From Flavobacteriaceae bacterium (GTDB lineage: Bacteria > Bacteroidota > Bacteroidia > Flavobacteriales > Flavobacteriaceae): a stretch of DNA of 64,000 bases. The stretch covers positions 62,001-126,000 of the forward strand of contig NVXD01000002.1 of NCBI GenBank assembly GCA_002746415.1. The letters run 5' to 3'. Below are positions 55,501 through 62,650 of this stretch, in pieces; within the stretch, counting starts at the first letter, position 1, and every line of letters starts with the position of its first letter. The notes under the pieces are model-generated. The model searched no databases. It was not told where the DNA came from and saw only the letters and a list, made by a program, of their open reading frames with translations. The position numbers and the translations under genes are program-made.

Positions 55501-55942
55501 GAAACAATCTGTCCAATTGGCAGTTCATGAACAAAAGGATCCTTTATTAATCTACAAATTTGAAGCTTTTGAACTTTTTAAAAGTGTGATGGATAAAGTA
55601 AATAAAGAAGTCATCTCTTTCTTGTTTAAAGGAGAGCTACCTTCAGAAAACACATCCAATATACATGAAGCAGGAACTGCAAACAGACCAAAAGAAAAAT
55701 TGCAGACTAGTAAAGAGGAAATCCCTAATAGTGATGAATTAGCAGCAAAAAATAGAGCAGTTGGTCAAAACCAAGGAGGAAGACCACCCATTACTGAAAC
55801 TATTGTAAGAGAAAAACCAAAAATTGGCAGAAATGATCGGGTCACTATTAAAAATGTAATGTCCGGAGAAAGTAAAACTGTAAAATACAAACAAGCTGAA
55901 CCCCTTATAAATAAAGGTGAATGGGTTCTAATTGAGAATTAG
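52580..55942 (+). CDS. secA: Preprotein translocase ATPase SecA
   Basis: Motor of the Sec pathway, 1120 residues, about 220 longer than E. coli SecA. NBD1 has Walker A '[20 protein letters not shown]' and the DEVD box '[20 protein letters not shown]'; NBD2 has '[20 protein letters not shown]' and '[20 protein letters not shown]'. Extra sequence lies at about 340-430, between NBD1 and the preprotein cross-linking region. The C-terminus lacks the CxCx8CH zinc motif and ends in '[20 protein letters not shown]', a basic beta segment. These are typical Bacteroidota deviations. It starts at an ATG downstream of a long leader. Confidence 0.98.
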   Translation: [1120 protein letters not shown]

Positions 55943-55971
55943 CAGTAAAAAATTCCATATAAAAAAGCTAG

Positions 55972-56009
55972 TCAAAAAACGGTAATCAATTTAGGTTACC
56001 GTTTTTTGA
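55972..56009 (+). terminator. Intrinsic terminator after secA
   Basis: 14-bp perfect arms (TCAAAAAACGGTAA with 55996-56009), 10-base loop; the right arm ends in a T-run. Confidence 0.85.
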
Positions 56010-56125
56010 TTTTATGCCCAAACATATGTAGCTTTATTGAAAATATTTTCGTTAATTCGATTGCTTAAAATTAAACCGCCTTTTTGGCCTTCCCTAAGGT
56101 TTAAAAATAAAATGCAAAATAAATT

Positions 56126-57340
56126 ATGCAGCAACCTTCACTGGACAAAGAGCGTTTAAAAGACAAAACCGCCTTAGCATACAGGGTAAATTATTTTTCC
56201 TCTGTTTTCTCCCTTTTGTTCTTTTTAATTTGCATTAATATCTTGAATATACAGGGGGTAATTCCTATCATATTTATGCTGTTTGGTCTTGCAAATTTGT
56301 TGAACAATTTTTTGCATAGGTATCATAAAAATTTATTTGCAACCTATATCGTAACTTCTGTATCTGCCCTTATTGGTGGAACTTTTATTACCCTTTTTAG
56401 TGGCGGCATCAACAGTCCTTTTATTTTTATATTAGCACTTGTTGTATTCTCAGCGTACGCAACAACAAGGTTATTTGGTAAAATATATGTCTATATAAGT
56501 TTATTGATAATTGTCTTAATTTACGTGTTGAGCCTTCCGCAATATGTAATATTTCCTAATACAGTTCCTCCAGAGTCCAAAAACCTATTTAGCTTATGCG
56601 CCATATTATTTATGGTATTTATTCTTGGTAGTATCGTAGCTAAATATCTTTCCAAAGTACACCATAATCTTTACAGGTCGAAAAAAGAACTTGTACAACA
56701 AATCAATGAAAAAGAAACCTTACTAAAAGAAATACATCATAGGGTAAAAAATAATTTACAGACCATATCTAGTTTATTGAGCCTACAATCCAACAATATT
56801 GAGGACAAAAAAATGAAAAGCCTCATCAAAAGCAGTCAGAACCGTGTTATATCCATGGCAATGATACATGAGATGCTCTACATGCGCGACGATATTTCTA
56901 AAATTGACTACAAATCTTATGTGATAGAACTTTGTGAATATTTAATACGATCCGTAAAAGGCCATGACAGCAATATAAAACTGAATGTAGAAATATGCGA
57001 TGTAAATCTGGATATAAATACCTCTATTCCACTTGGCTTATTAATTAACGAAATCATTACCAACACCCTCAAGTATGGTATAAAAGGGACAGATAAGGGT
57101 GATATATATATATCCCTAAAAAGAGATGGTGATAAAAATTGTATCTTAAAAATAGGTGATAATGGCATTGGTTATCCAGATAAAATAAGTTATGAAAATA
57201 CCAGGTCGCTTGGATTAAAGCTTATACAAAATTTAACACGACAACTCCAGGGCACTATCATTAGGGATTTCTCAAAAAAGGGAACCCATTATATTATTAG
57301 CTTCAAAGAAATTAGTGAACATTTCCCTTCAAATACTTAA
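56126..57340 (+). CDS. Membrane sensor histidine kinase, HisKA_2 type
   Basis: 404 residues. Six hydrophobic segments (about 18-180) form an integral-membrane sensor without a periplasmic domain. The HisKA_2 dimerisation helix 'LLKEIHHRVKNNLQTISSLL' carries the phospho-accepting His, and the ATPase has the N-box 'LGLLINEIITNTLKYGIKGT' and 'LKIGDNGIGYPDKISYENTR'. It is a two-component kinase whose response regulator is not next to it. The signal sensed is unknown. It has its own intergenic region on both sides. Confidence 0.92.
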   Translation: MQQPSLDKERLKDKTALAYRVNYFSSVFSLLFFLICINILNIQGVIPIIFMLFGLANLLNNFLHRYHKNLFATYIVTSVSALIGGTFITLFSGGINSPFIFILALVVFSAYATTRLFGKIYVYISLLIIVLIYVLSLPQYVIFPNTVPPESKNLFSLCAILFMVFILGSIVAKYLSKVHHNLYRSKKELVQQINEKETLLKEIHHRVKNNLQTISSLLSLQSNNIEDKKMKSLIKSSQNRVISMAMIHEMLYMRDDISKIDYKSYVIELCEYLIRSVKGHDSNIKLNVEICDVNLDINTSIPLGLLINEIITNTLKYGIKGTDKGDIYISLKRDGDKNCILKIGDNGIGYPDKISYENTRSLGLKLIQNLTRQLQGTIIRDFSKKGTHYIISFKEISEHFPSNT

Positions 57341-57448
57341 AGTCAAATAAAAAATCAATTTTAATTCATAGTTTTTCTTTGGCCAAAAGGATTCAATCCC
57401 AATTGATTATTCCTATATTTAGTTCAGCTAATTCAAAAGAATATTAGA

Positions 57449-59962
57449 ATGCTGAAAAAATTACTCCTTATAGCTTTATTATTGGGTTCATCCCTTTATA
57501 GCCAAGACTACTTTTTAAAAAAATTCCAACCTTTCAATCAAAATATACCATCTCCAGAACAGTTTTTGGGTTATGGTATTGGAGAACGCCATACAAGACA
57601 TGATTTAATCGTGGCGTACTTGGAAAAATTAGCTGAAATATCAGATAGGGCATCCATATACCAATATGGCACAACCCATGAAGGGAGAAAATTGATCATG
57701 CTAACAATTACTACACCACAAAATCTATCCAATCTAGAACACATCAAGCGACAACATTTGGCTTTTACAGACCCCAATTTAAATGTCACCAATCAGGCAG
57801 AGGTTCCTGTATTTATCAATTTGGGGTATAATGTGCATGGCAATGAGCCATCGAGCTCAGAGGCGGCTTTATTAACCGCTTATACACTTATTGCTTCCAA
57901 CAATCCGGAAATAACAAACTACTTGGATCATGCCGTTATTTTTATTGATCCTACCATTAATCCAGATGGTAGAGATCGCCACACCCAATGGGCAAATATG
58001 TATCAAGGCAATCCATTGGTAGCCGACCCTCAGGATGCCGAACATAACGAATACTGGCCAATGGGGCGTACCAATCATTACTGGTTTGATTTAAACCGAG
58101 ATTGGCTCTTAGGCATCAATCCAGAAAGTAGAGGCAAATTAAAGTGGTATCACGAGTGGTACCCCAATGTGGTCACAGATTTTCATGAAATGGGCAGCCA
58201 AAGCAGCTATTTTTTTGAGCCCATGAAAACCAATGCATCCTTAGATCCAATCATGCCGAAAGAAAACTATGAAGACCTCAACACTCTTTTCGGGAATTAC
58301 TATGCCAAGGCATTGGACAGTATTGGTTCTTTTTATTTTACTAAAGAGGTTTTTGATGGCACCTACCCTGGCTATGGTTCTTCCTATCCAGATTTGCAAG
58401 GAGGTCTTGCCTTATTGTTTGAACAAGCTAGTTCCAGAGGACATAAACAAACCACAGCTTTTGGAGAAATCACTTTTCCATTTACCATTCGCAACCAATA
58501 TATCTCTAGCGTCACCACTATTAAAGCAGCCGTAGAGAACAAGGAGTATCTCAACACATACCAACAAAAATTCTTCAAAAGTGCTTTGACCAATGCGGCC
58601 AGCAATAAAATAAAAGGGTATAAATTTGAGGATAATTACGATGCTAACAGAGTTAAAGCATTCATTGACAAATTATTATTGCATAAAATTGATGTATACA
58701 AATCCGGAAATTCATTTTTGGTTCCCACCAAGCAACCCCAGTACAGAATGGTGCAAACCATGTTTGAGACGTATGACAAATACCAAGATAGTGTTTATTA
58801 TGATGCTTCTTCTTGGTCTTTGGCCAACTTCTATAATATGAAGTATAAAACTGTTAGTTCGGTGAACACAGATGAGAAGATACTGTCAACGGACGATCTT
58901 GTAACTGTTGCTCCCGTTCAAAAATCGTCATATGCGTATGTCATAGATTGGGACGACTACAATGCACCAGCGGTTTTGTATGAATTACAATCAAAAGGAT
59001 TGGTCTTATCTTCCTCTTTTAAACCTTTTACTGCAAAAATTGGAACTATGGAAAAATCTTTCAATTATGGTTCCTTGGTGCTTCCGGTAAGTCTTCAAAA
59101 GAAAAGCCCTGAAGCTATATATAAGTTACTTGTAGCGGTACAGAAAAAATACAAAGTTCCCATGTATGCAATAGGAACAGGCTATAATATAAATGGAATT
59201 GATTTGGGAAGCACATCCATACGGCCAGTAACCAAGCCTAAGGCCGCCATGTTAATAGGAAATGGAGTACGATCATATGAAGCTGGTGAAGTATGGCATT
59301 TATTGGATACGAGAATGCATATGCCTATTACTAAAATCCCAATACGAAACTTTAATAGCTCCAAATTTGACAAGTACAATACACTTGTATTGGTTTCTGG
59401 TAAATATGTTTTCACAAAAAAACAGCAGGAAAAAATAAAGGCATGGGTAAGTAAAGGAAACACACTCATTACTATTGGCACTGCTTCCAAATGGGTCATT
59501 GACAAGAAATTGGTGAAAGAGAAATTAACTAAAAAGGTAAAAGATTCTTCAAAAATCGCATTCCGTAAACCTTATGTGGATGCAAAGGAGAATATTGGAA
59601 AAGAGAGTGTTGGAGGAGTAATTTTAAAGGTCGATTTGGATATTTCACATCCACTTGCTTTTGGATATCATGATACTTCCATTCCTGTTTATAAAAACAA
59701 TACTGTGTGGTTGTCCCCAAGCAAAAACGAGTATGCTACTGTGGCGAAATACGCTCCCAATCCACATATTGATGGTTTTATCACTGAAAAAAATATGAAT
59801 GAATTTCTGAAACCCTCTGCCTCCATTATTGTAAGTACTGTAGGAAGTGGAAGAGTAATTTTATTTGCTGATAACCCAAACTTTAGAGGCTCATGGTACG
59901 GCACTAATCGGTTGTTCCTAAACGCCCTCTTTTTAGGAGACAAAATAAGAGTCCCTAAATAA
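57449..59962 (+). CDS. M14-family zinc carboxypeptidase, exported
   Basis: 837 residues with a signal peptide (about 1-19, ending S-L-Y-S-Q-D). The M14 domain (about 45-380) has zinc ligands in 'NLGYNVHGNEPSSSEAALLT' (HxxE) and 'VVTDFHEMGSQSSYFFEP' (His), with the catalytic Glu in 'ALLFEQASSRGHK'. The C-terminal about 300 residues are an alpha/beta region resembling class I glutamine-amidotransferase-like folds ('AMLIGNGVRSYEAGEVWHLL'), probably structural. It is likely a periplasmic or surface peptidase; specificity unknown. Confidence 0.93.
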   Translation: MLKKLLLIALLLGSSLYSQDYFLKKFQPFNQNIPSPEQFLGYGIGERHTRHDLIVAYLEKLAEISDRASIYQYGTTHEGRKLIMLTITTPQNLSNLEHIKRQHLAFTDPNLNVTNQAEVPVFINLGYNVHGNEPSSSEAALLTAYTLIASNNPEITNYLDHAVIFIDPTINPDGRDRHTQWANMYQGNPLVADPQDAEHNEYWPMGRTNHYWFDLNRDWLLGINPESRGKLKWYHEWYPNVVTDFHEMGSQSSYFFEPMKTNASLDPIMPKENYEDLNTLFGNYYAKALDSIGSFYFTKEVFDGTYPGYGSSYPDLQGGLALLFEQASSRGHKQTTAFGEITFPFTIRNQYISSVTTIKAAVENKEYLNTYQQKFFKSALTNAASNKIKGYKFEDNYDANRVKAFIDKLLLHKIDVYKSGNSFLVPTKQPQYRMVQTMFETYDKYQDSVYYDASSWSLANFYNMKYKTVSSVNTDEKILSTDDLVTVAPVQKSSYAYVIDWDDYNAPAVLYELQSKGLVLSSSFKPFTAKIGTMEKSFNYGSLVLPVSLQKKSPEAIYKLLVAVQKKYKVPMYAIGTGYNINGIDLGSTSIRPVTKPKAAMLIGNGVRSYEAGEVWHLLDTRMHMPITKIPIRNFNSSKFDKYNTLVLVSGKYVFTKKQQEKIKAWVSKGNTLITIGTASKWVIDKKLVKEKLTKKVKDSSKIAFRKPYVDAKENIGKESVGGVILKVDLDISHPLAFGYHDTSIPVYKNNTVWLSPSKNEYATVAKYAPNPHIDGFITEKNMNEFLKPSASIIVSTVGSGRVILFADNPNFRGSWYGTNRLFLNALFLGDKIRVPK

Positions 59963-60296
59963 TATACCCAGAAAATAATCAAATAAGCATGCTTATGCTA
60001 TTTTTCAACAGGAGTTTCTCATTAATTGAGTTACACACTGGTAGCAGAGTGTTCCATGGCAAACACCATCATTCCCTTGCCAAAAAATGCTTCCATGCAT
60101 GACTTTTGGACTTAAGATGAAATTTCGCATGCCTCTCACTAACCTCTGATTCACAATGATTTAAACCCCTATTTCTTCTTAAAATATCAAAAACACATAT
60201 TCACTACCACTTATTACTTTTGGTGCCTTTCTGATTTTCATATGTTGTAAAATTGTCCCTTAATATTTAATTATAACATTTAAAATCATTTAGTTC
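59963..60296. other. 334-bp gap without a convincing gene
   Basis: Holds a 14-bp palindrome at 59983-59996, a stretch with visibly higher G+C (about 60010-60160) than other gaps in this window, and a TACTTTTG box at 60215-60222 that could drive the lipoprotein gene downstream. On the minus strand of the G+C-richer stretch there is a short open frame without known similarity. I see no RNA gene or complete ORF. Confidence 0.5.
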
Positions 60297-60941
60297 ATGA
60301 AAAAGTATTTCTATTTATTAGTAGTTTGTTGCGTATTTATTGCGTCGTGCCATAAAGACGATGATGATGCGTCAAAAAGGGGGGGCAAAGCAAATAACAT
60401 CTTTTGTTTTTGATACAAGTAAAAATAAAAGTCTTGGCACGGTAAAAGTCACTTTCGATAAGGCAAAAAAAACCATAAGCGTAGAAGTTCCTTTTGGTAC
60501 AAATGTGACCAAGTTAAATCCTATTATCAAAATTTCTAAAGGCGCTACAATAAACCCTAAAGGAGCACAAGATTTTACCAAACCAGTAACATACACAGTT
60601 ACTGCAGCCAACAAAGCAATATCAAAATATGTGGTAACGGTACTCGTGGATAAAAACATTGGAAACAAGATTCTAAAATTTTCCTTTGAGAAATCTAAAA
60701 ATACTGCATTGAACAATGATATTGTAGGCAAAATAGATGGAAAAAAAATACAATATCTCTAAATGTTCCCTCTGGTACGGTTGTAACCAAATTAGAGCCC
60801 ACTATTGAAATTCCTGAAGGATCCACAATAAGTCCCTCAGGAGTGCAAAATTTTAACACAATGATAACTTATACAGTTACCGCAAAAGACAAAACAAGCT
60901 CTACTAAATATAATGTAACGGTACTGGTAAATAAAAGCTAA
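60297..60941 (+). pseudogene. Lipoprotein with two DUF5018-like repeats, broken by two compensating frameshifts
   Basis: Reads as a 214-codon lipoprotein only if two homopolymers are corrected. Frame one (60297 on) gives the lipobox signal 'MKKYFYLLVVCCVFIASCHK'. At a run of seven G (60379-60385) one base too many moves the rest out of frame. The middle frame encodes the first repeat, 'ITSFVFDTSKNKSLGTVKVT' to 'YTVTAANKAISKYVVTVLVD'. At eight A (60741-60748) one base too few is corrected and the second repeat resumes in the original frame to a TAA at 60939. Both repeats look like cadherin-type DUF5018 beta-sandwiches. This could be a real pseudogene, a phase-variable surface protein or two sequencing errors. 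Confidence 0.75.
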
Positions 60942-61003
60942 CTAAAAGAGTTTTTACATAGCATAAAAATAATTCAACCAATATCATTGGATGAAACATT
61001 AAC

Positions 61004-61040
61004 AGCATCCCTTTAACACATTTAAAGGGGTGCTTTTTTT
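61004..61040 (+). terminator. Intrinsic terminator after the lipoprotein gene
   Basis: 13-bp stem starting AGCATCCCTTTAA (one T-G pair) and a seven-T run at 61034-61040. Confidence 0.85.
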
Positions 61041-61191
61041 GAAGTTTGAATGAACGATAATTTAACAGTCCATAAAACTCTCATATAACTTACCAGCTGA
61101 AGCAAAGGCAATGCCATTATCCAGAATAATACCCATTTTAATAATTTCCACTGCATAATAAAAGATTTAAGGTTATGTGTAATACTAATAT

Positions 61192-61410
61192 TTAAGCCAA
61201 TTTAGCTTTGTTAGCCTTGGTTCTAAAAGACAAGGCTTTCTTTACACTAGAGTTTTTAAACTTGTACAAACGTGCTACTGATGTTTCGTTAACTTCAGAA
61301 ACTTCAACAGTCACTTCTACCGCATCAACCTTAGTGTCATTCTTAGCATCTTGCGCTTGTGCAGCTAGTCCGATAAAAAGAACAAAAATTAAAGTGATGA
61401 TGGTTTTCAT
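61192..61410 (-). CDS. Small exported peptide, copy A
   Basis: 72 residues: signal peptide 'MKTIITLIFVLFIGLAAQAQ' then a 52-residue mature part with an acidic first half (V-E-V-T-V-E-V-S-E-V-N-E) and a basic end 'RLYKFKNSSVKKALSFRTKA' finishing N-K-A-K-L-A. No known domain; a family of short secreted flavobacterial peptides ending in this kind of motif exists to my knowledge. It differs from copy B (62194-62412) at three residues only. It lies in a direct repeat with a conserved upstream region. Confidence 0.8.
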   Translation of the reverse strand: MKTIITLIFVLFIGLAAQAQDAKNDTKVDAVEVTVEVSEVNETSVARLYKFKNSSVKKALSFRTKANKAKLA

Positions 61411-61426
61411 GATATTGGGTTTGTTA

Positions 61427-61449
61427 CACTATTAGAACGCCCAATAGTG
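61427..61449 (-). promoter_or_regulatory. Leader hairpin upstream of peptide copy A
   Basis: Inverted repeat CACTATT / AATAGTG with a nine-base loop, 17 bp before the start codon, repeated at 62429-62451 in the other copy. Probably a 5'-UTR stem, protecting or regulatory. Confidence 0.45.
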
Positions 61450-61560
61450 TATCTAGACCCGTTGTGAATCGCTGAAACCCCTTATTATTCGGTATCTGTC
61501 CGCTTATCTGTTAAAGTGCAAAAAATGCTCGGTGAACACACCAAACCCCTAAATCATGTG

Positions 61561-61586
61561 ACCGATGTTATGTGTCATTTACCGAT
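61561..61586 (-). promoter_or_regulatory. Phased ATCGGT repeats upstream of peptide copy A (operator-like)
   Basis: On the transcribed strand ATCGGT occurs twice with a 20-bp period (plus ACCGAT at 61561 and 61581). Two inverted TCGGT (plus) copies lie 40 bp apart at 61489 and 61529. All four are kept in the second repeat copy. The 337-bp gap 61411-61747 otherwise holds only this region and the leader of the DUF4345 gene. Confidence 0.45.
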
Positions 61587-61747
61587 AGGTATAACAACTG
61601 AAATCTATAAAGTCATGCGATTATCTAGAAACAAATTGGAGATATGAGCTATATTTATATAGAATTAAGGTGTTATGGATACTTAAATGGAATGTTAGCC
61701 AAAAATATTTCTAATAAAGACTGTCTTAAAATCAAAATATAAGGAAA

Positions 61748-62170
61748 ATGTCAAATCAAGAAAAACCTGTAAAGGTCAGAAACAGTATTATACTACATTT
61801 AGCCATATCTGCAGCTATAGTAATTGTTGTTGGATTAATTTATGGAATTTATCCAAGTAAAATTATGCCATTGGTATTTGATTTTAAGGTCGAGTCTCTA
61901 GAATTGAAAAATATGCTAAGAGCCATAATGGGGTTGTACCTTGGATTGGGAATATATTGGGTTATTGGAATCATTAAACCTGCTCATTGGCGAACTGCAA
62001 CATTAACTAACGTAATTTTTATGGGAGGCTTGGCATTTGGAAGAACAATAAGCACTCTATTTGACGGTATTTCTGAACAATTTACAACTGCTTTAGTCCT
62101 AGAGATATTACTTATGATTTGGGGCATTCAAAACTTAAAAAAAGATAAGAGGAGTATCTCAATTAATTAA
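61748..62170 (+). CDS. DUF4345 membrane protein
   Basis: 140 residues with four membrane helices (about 14-32, 55-75, 85-102 and 112-130), 'LRAIMGLYLGLGIYWVIGII' and 'NVIFMGGLAFGRTISTLFDG' being typical of the DUF4345 family. No function is established. It sits on the plus strand between the two direct-repeat copies, so recombination between them would delete it. Confidence 0.88.
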   Translation: MSNQEKPVKVRNSIILHLAISAAIVIVVGLIYGIYPSKIMPLVFDFKVESLELKNMLRAIMGLYLGLGIYWVIGIIKPAHWRTATLTNVIFMGGLAFGRTISTLFDGISEQFTTALVLEILLMIWGIQNLKKDKRSISIN

Positions 62171-62193
62171 GGATATATTATAAGGACATCCTA

Positions 62194-62412
62194 TTAAGCC
62201 AATTTAGCTTTGTTAGCCTTAGTTCTAAAAGACAAAGCTTTCTTTACACTAGAATTTTTAAACTTGTACAAACGTGCTACTGAAGTTTCGTTAGCTTCAG
62301 AAACTTCAACAATCACTTCTACCGCATCAACCTTAGTATCAATCTTAGCATCTTGCGCTTGTGCAGCTAGTCCGATAAAAAGAACAAAAATTAAAGTGAT
62401 GATGGTTTTCAT
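62194..62412 (-). CDS. Small exported peptide, copy B
   Basis: 72 residues, the same layout as copy A: signal peptide ending A-Q-A-Q, acidic middle, basic C-terminal 'RLYKFKNSSVKKALSFRTKA'. Differences from copy A are Asn to Ile after D-A-K, Thr to Ile in V-E-V-x-V-E-V and Val to Ala in S-E-x-N-E. All fall in the mature acidic part; the signal and C-terminal motif are identical. A recent duplication is inferred. Confidence 0.8.
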   Translation of the reverse strand: MKTIITLIFVLFIGLAAQAQDAKIDTKVDAVEVIVEVSEANETSVARLYKFKNSSVKKALSFRTKANKAKLA

Positions 62413-62562
62413 GATATTGGGTTTGTTACACTATTAGAACGCCCAATAGTGTATTTAGGCCCGTTGTGAATCGCTGAAACCCCTTATTACTCGGTATCTG
62501 CCCAGTTATCTGTTAAAGTGCAAAAAATGCTCGGTGAACATACCATACCCCTAAATCATGTG

Positions 62563-62588
62563 ACCGATGTTCTGGGTTGTTTACCGAT
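62563..62588 (-). promoter_or_regulatory. Phased ATCGGT repeats upstream of peptide copy B (operator-like)
   Basis: Plus-strand ACCGAT at 62563 and 62583 (20-bp period) with TCGGT at 62491 and 62531. The spacer between the ATCGGT pair differs from copy A at several bases while the hexamers are unchanged. Confidence 0.45.
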
Positions 62589-62650
62589 AGATGTAACAAT
62601 AGAAATTCATCATATTATCTAAAAACACCAACTTTCATCAATATATATCT

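Larger units (their letters stand above)
61192..61630. repeat. Direct repeat copy A (about 430 bp)
   Basis: Closely similar to 62194-62628 at a constant offset of 1002 bp through the coding part and most of the upstream region. Contains the peptide gene plus about 215 bp upstream. Similarity fades after about 61630 with a small indel. Confidence 0.9.
62194..62628. repeat. Direct repeat copy B (about 430 bp)
   Basis: Partner of 61192-61630. It keeps the peptide gene, leader hairpin (62429-62451) and phased ACCGAT sites. Confidence 0.9.

Noticed and set aside
56041-56110. Possible RNA element upstream of the histidine kinase
   Set aside because: Only a short AT-rich palindrome (GAAAATATTTTC) is present, no stable multi-stem fold visible.
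61041-61170. Minus-strand stretch that can be read as 'MGIILDNGIAFASAGKLYES'
   Set aside because: Only about 33 codons between stops, no start context and no companion fragment; chance similarity to coding sequence is likely.
61644-61742. 32-codon plus-strand ORF directly before the DUF4345 gene
   Set aside because: Cysteine- and lysine-containing composition without domain or signal; it fits a leader region better than a gene.
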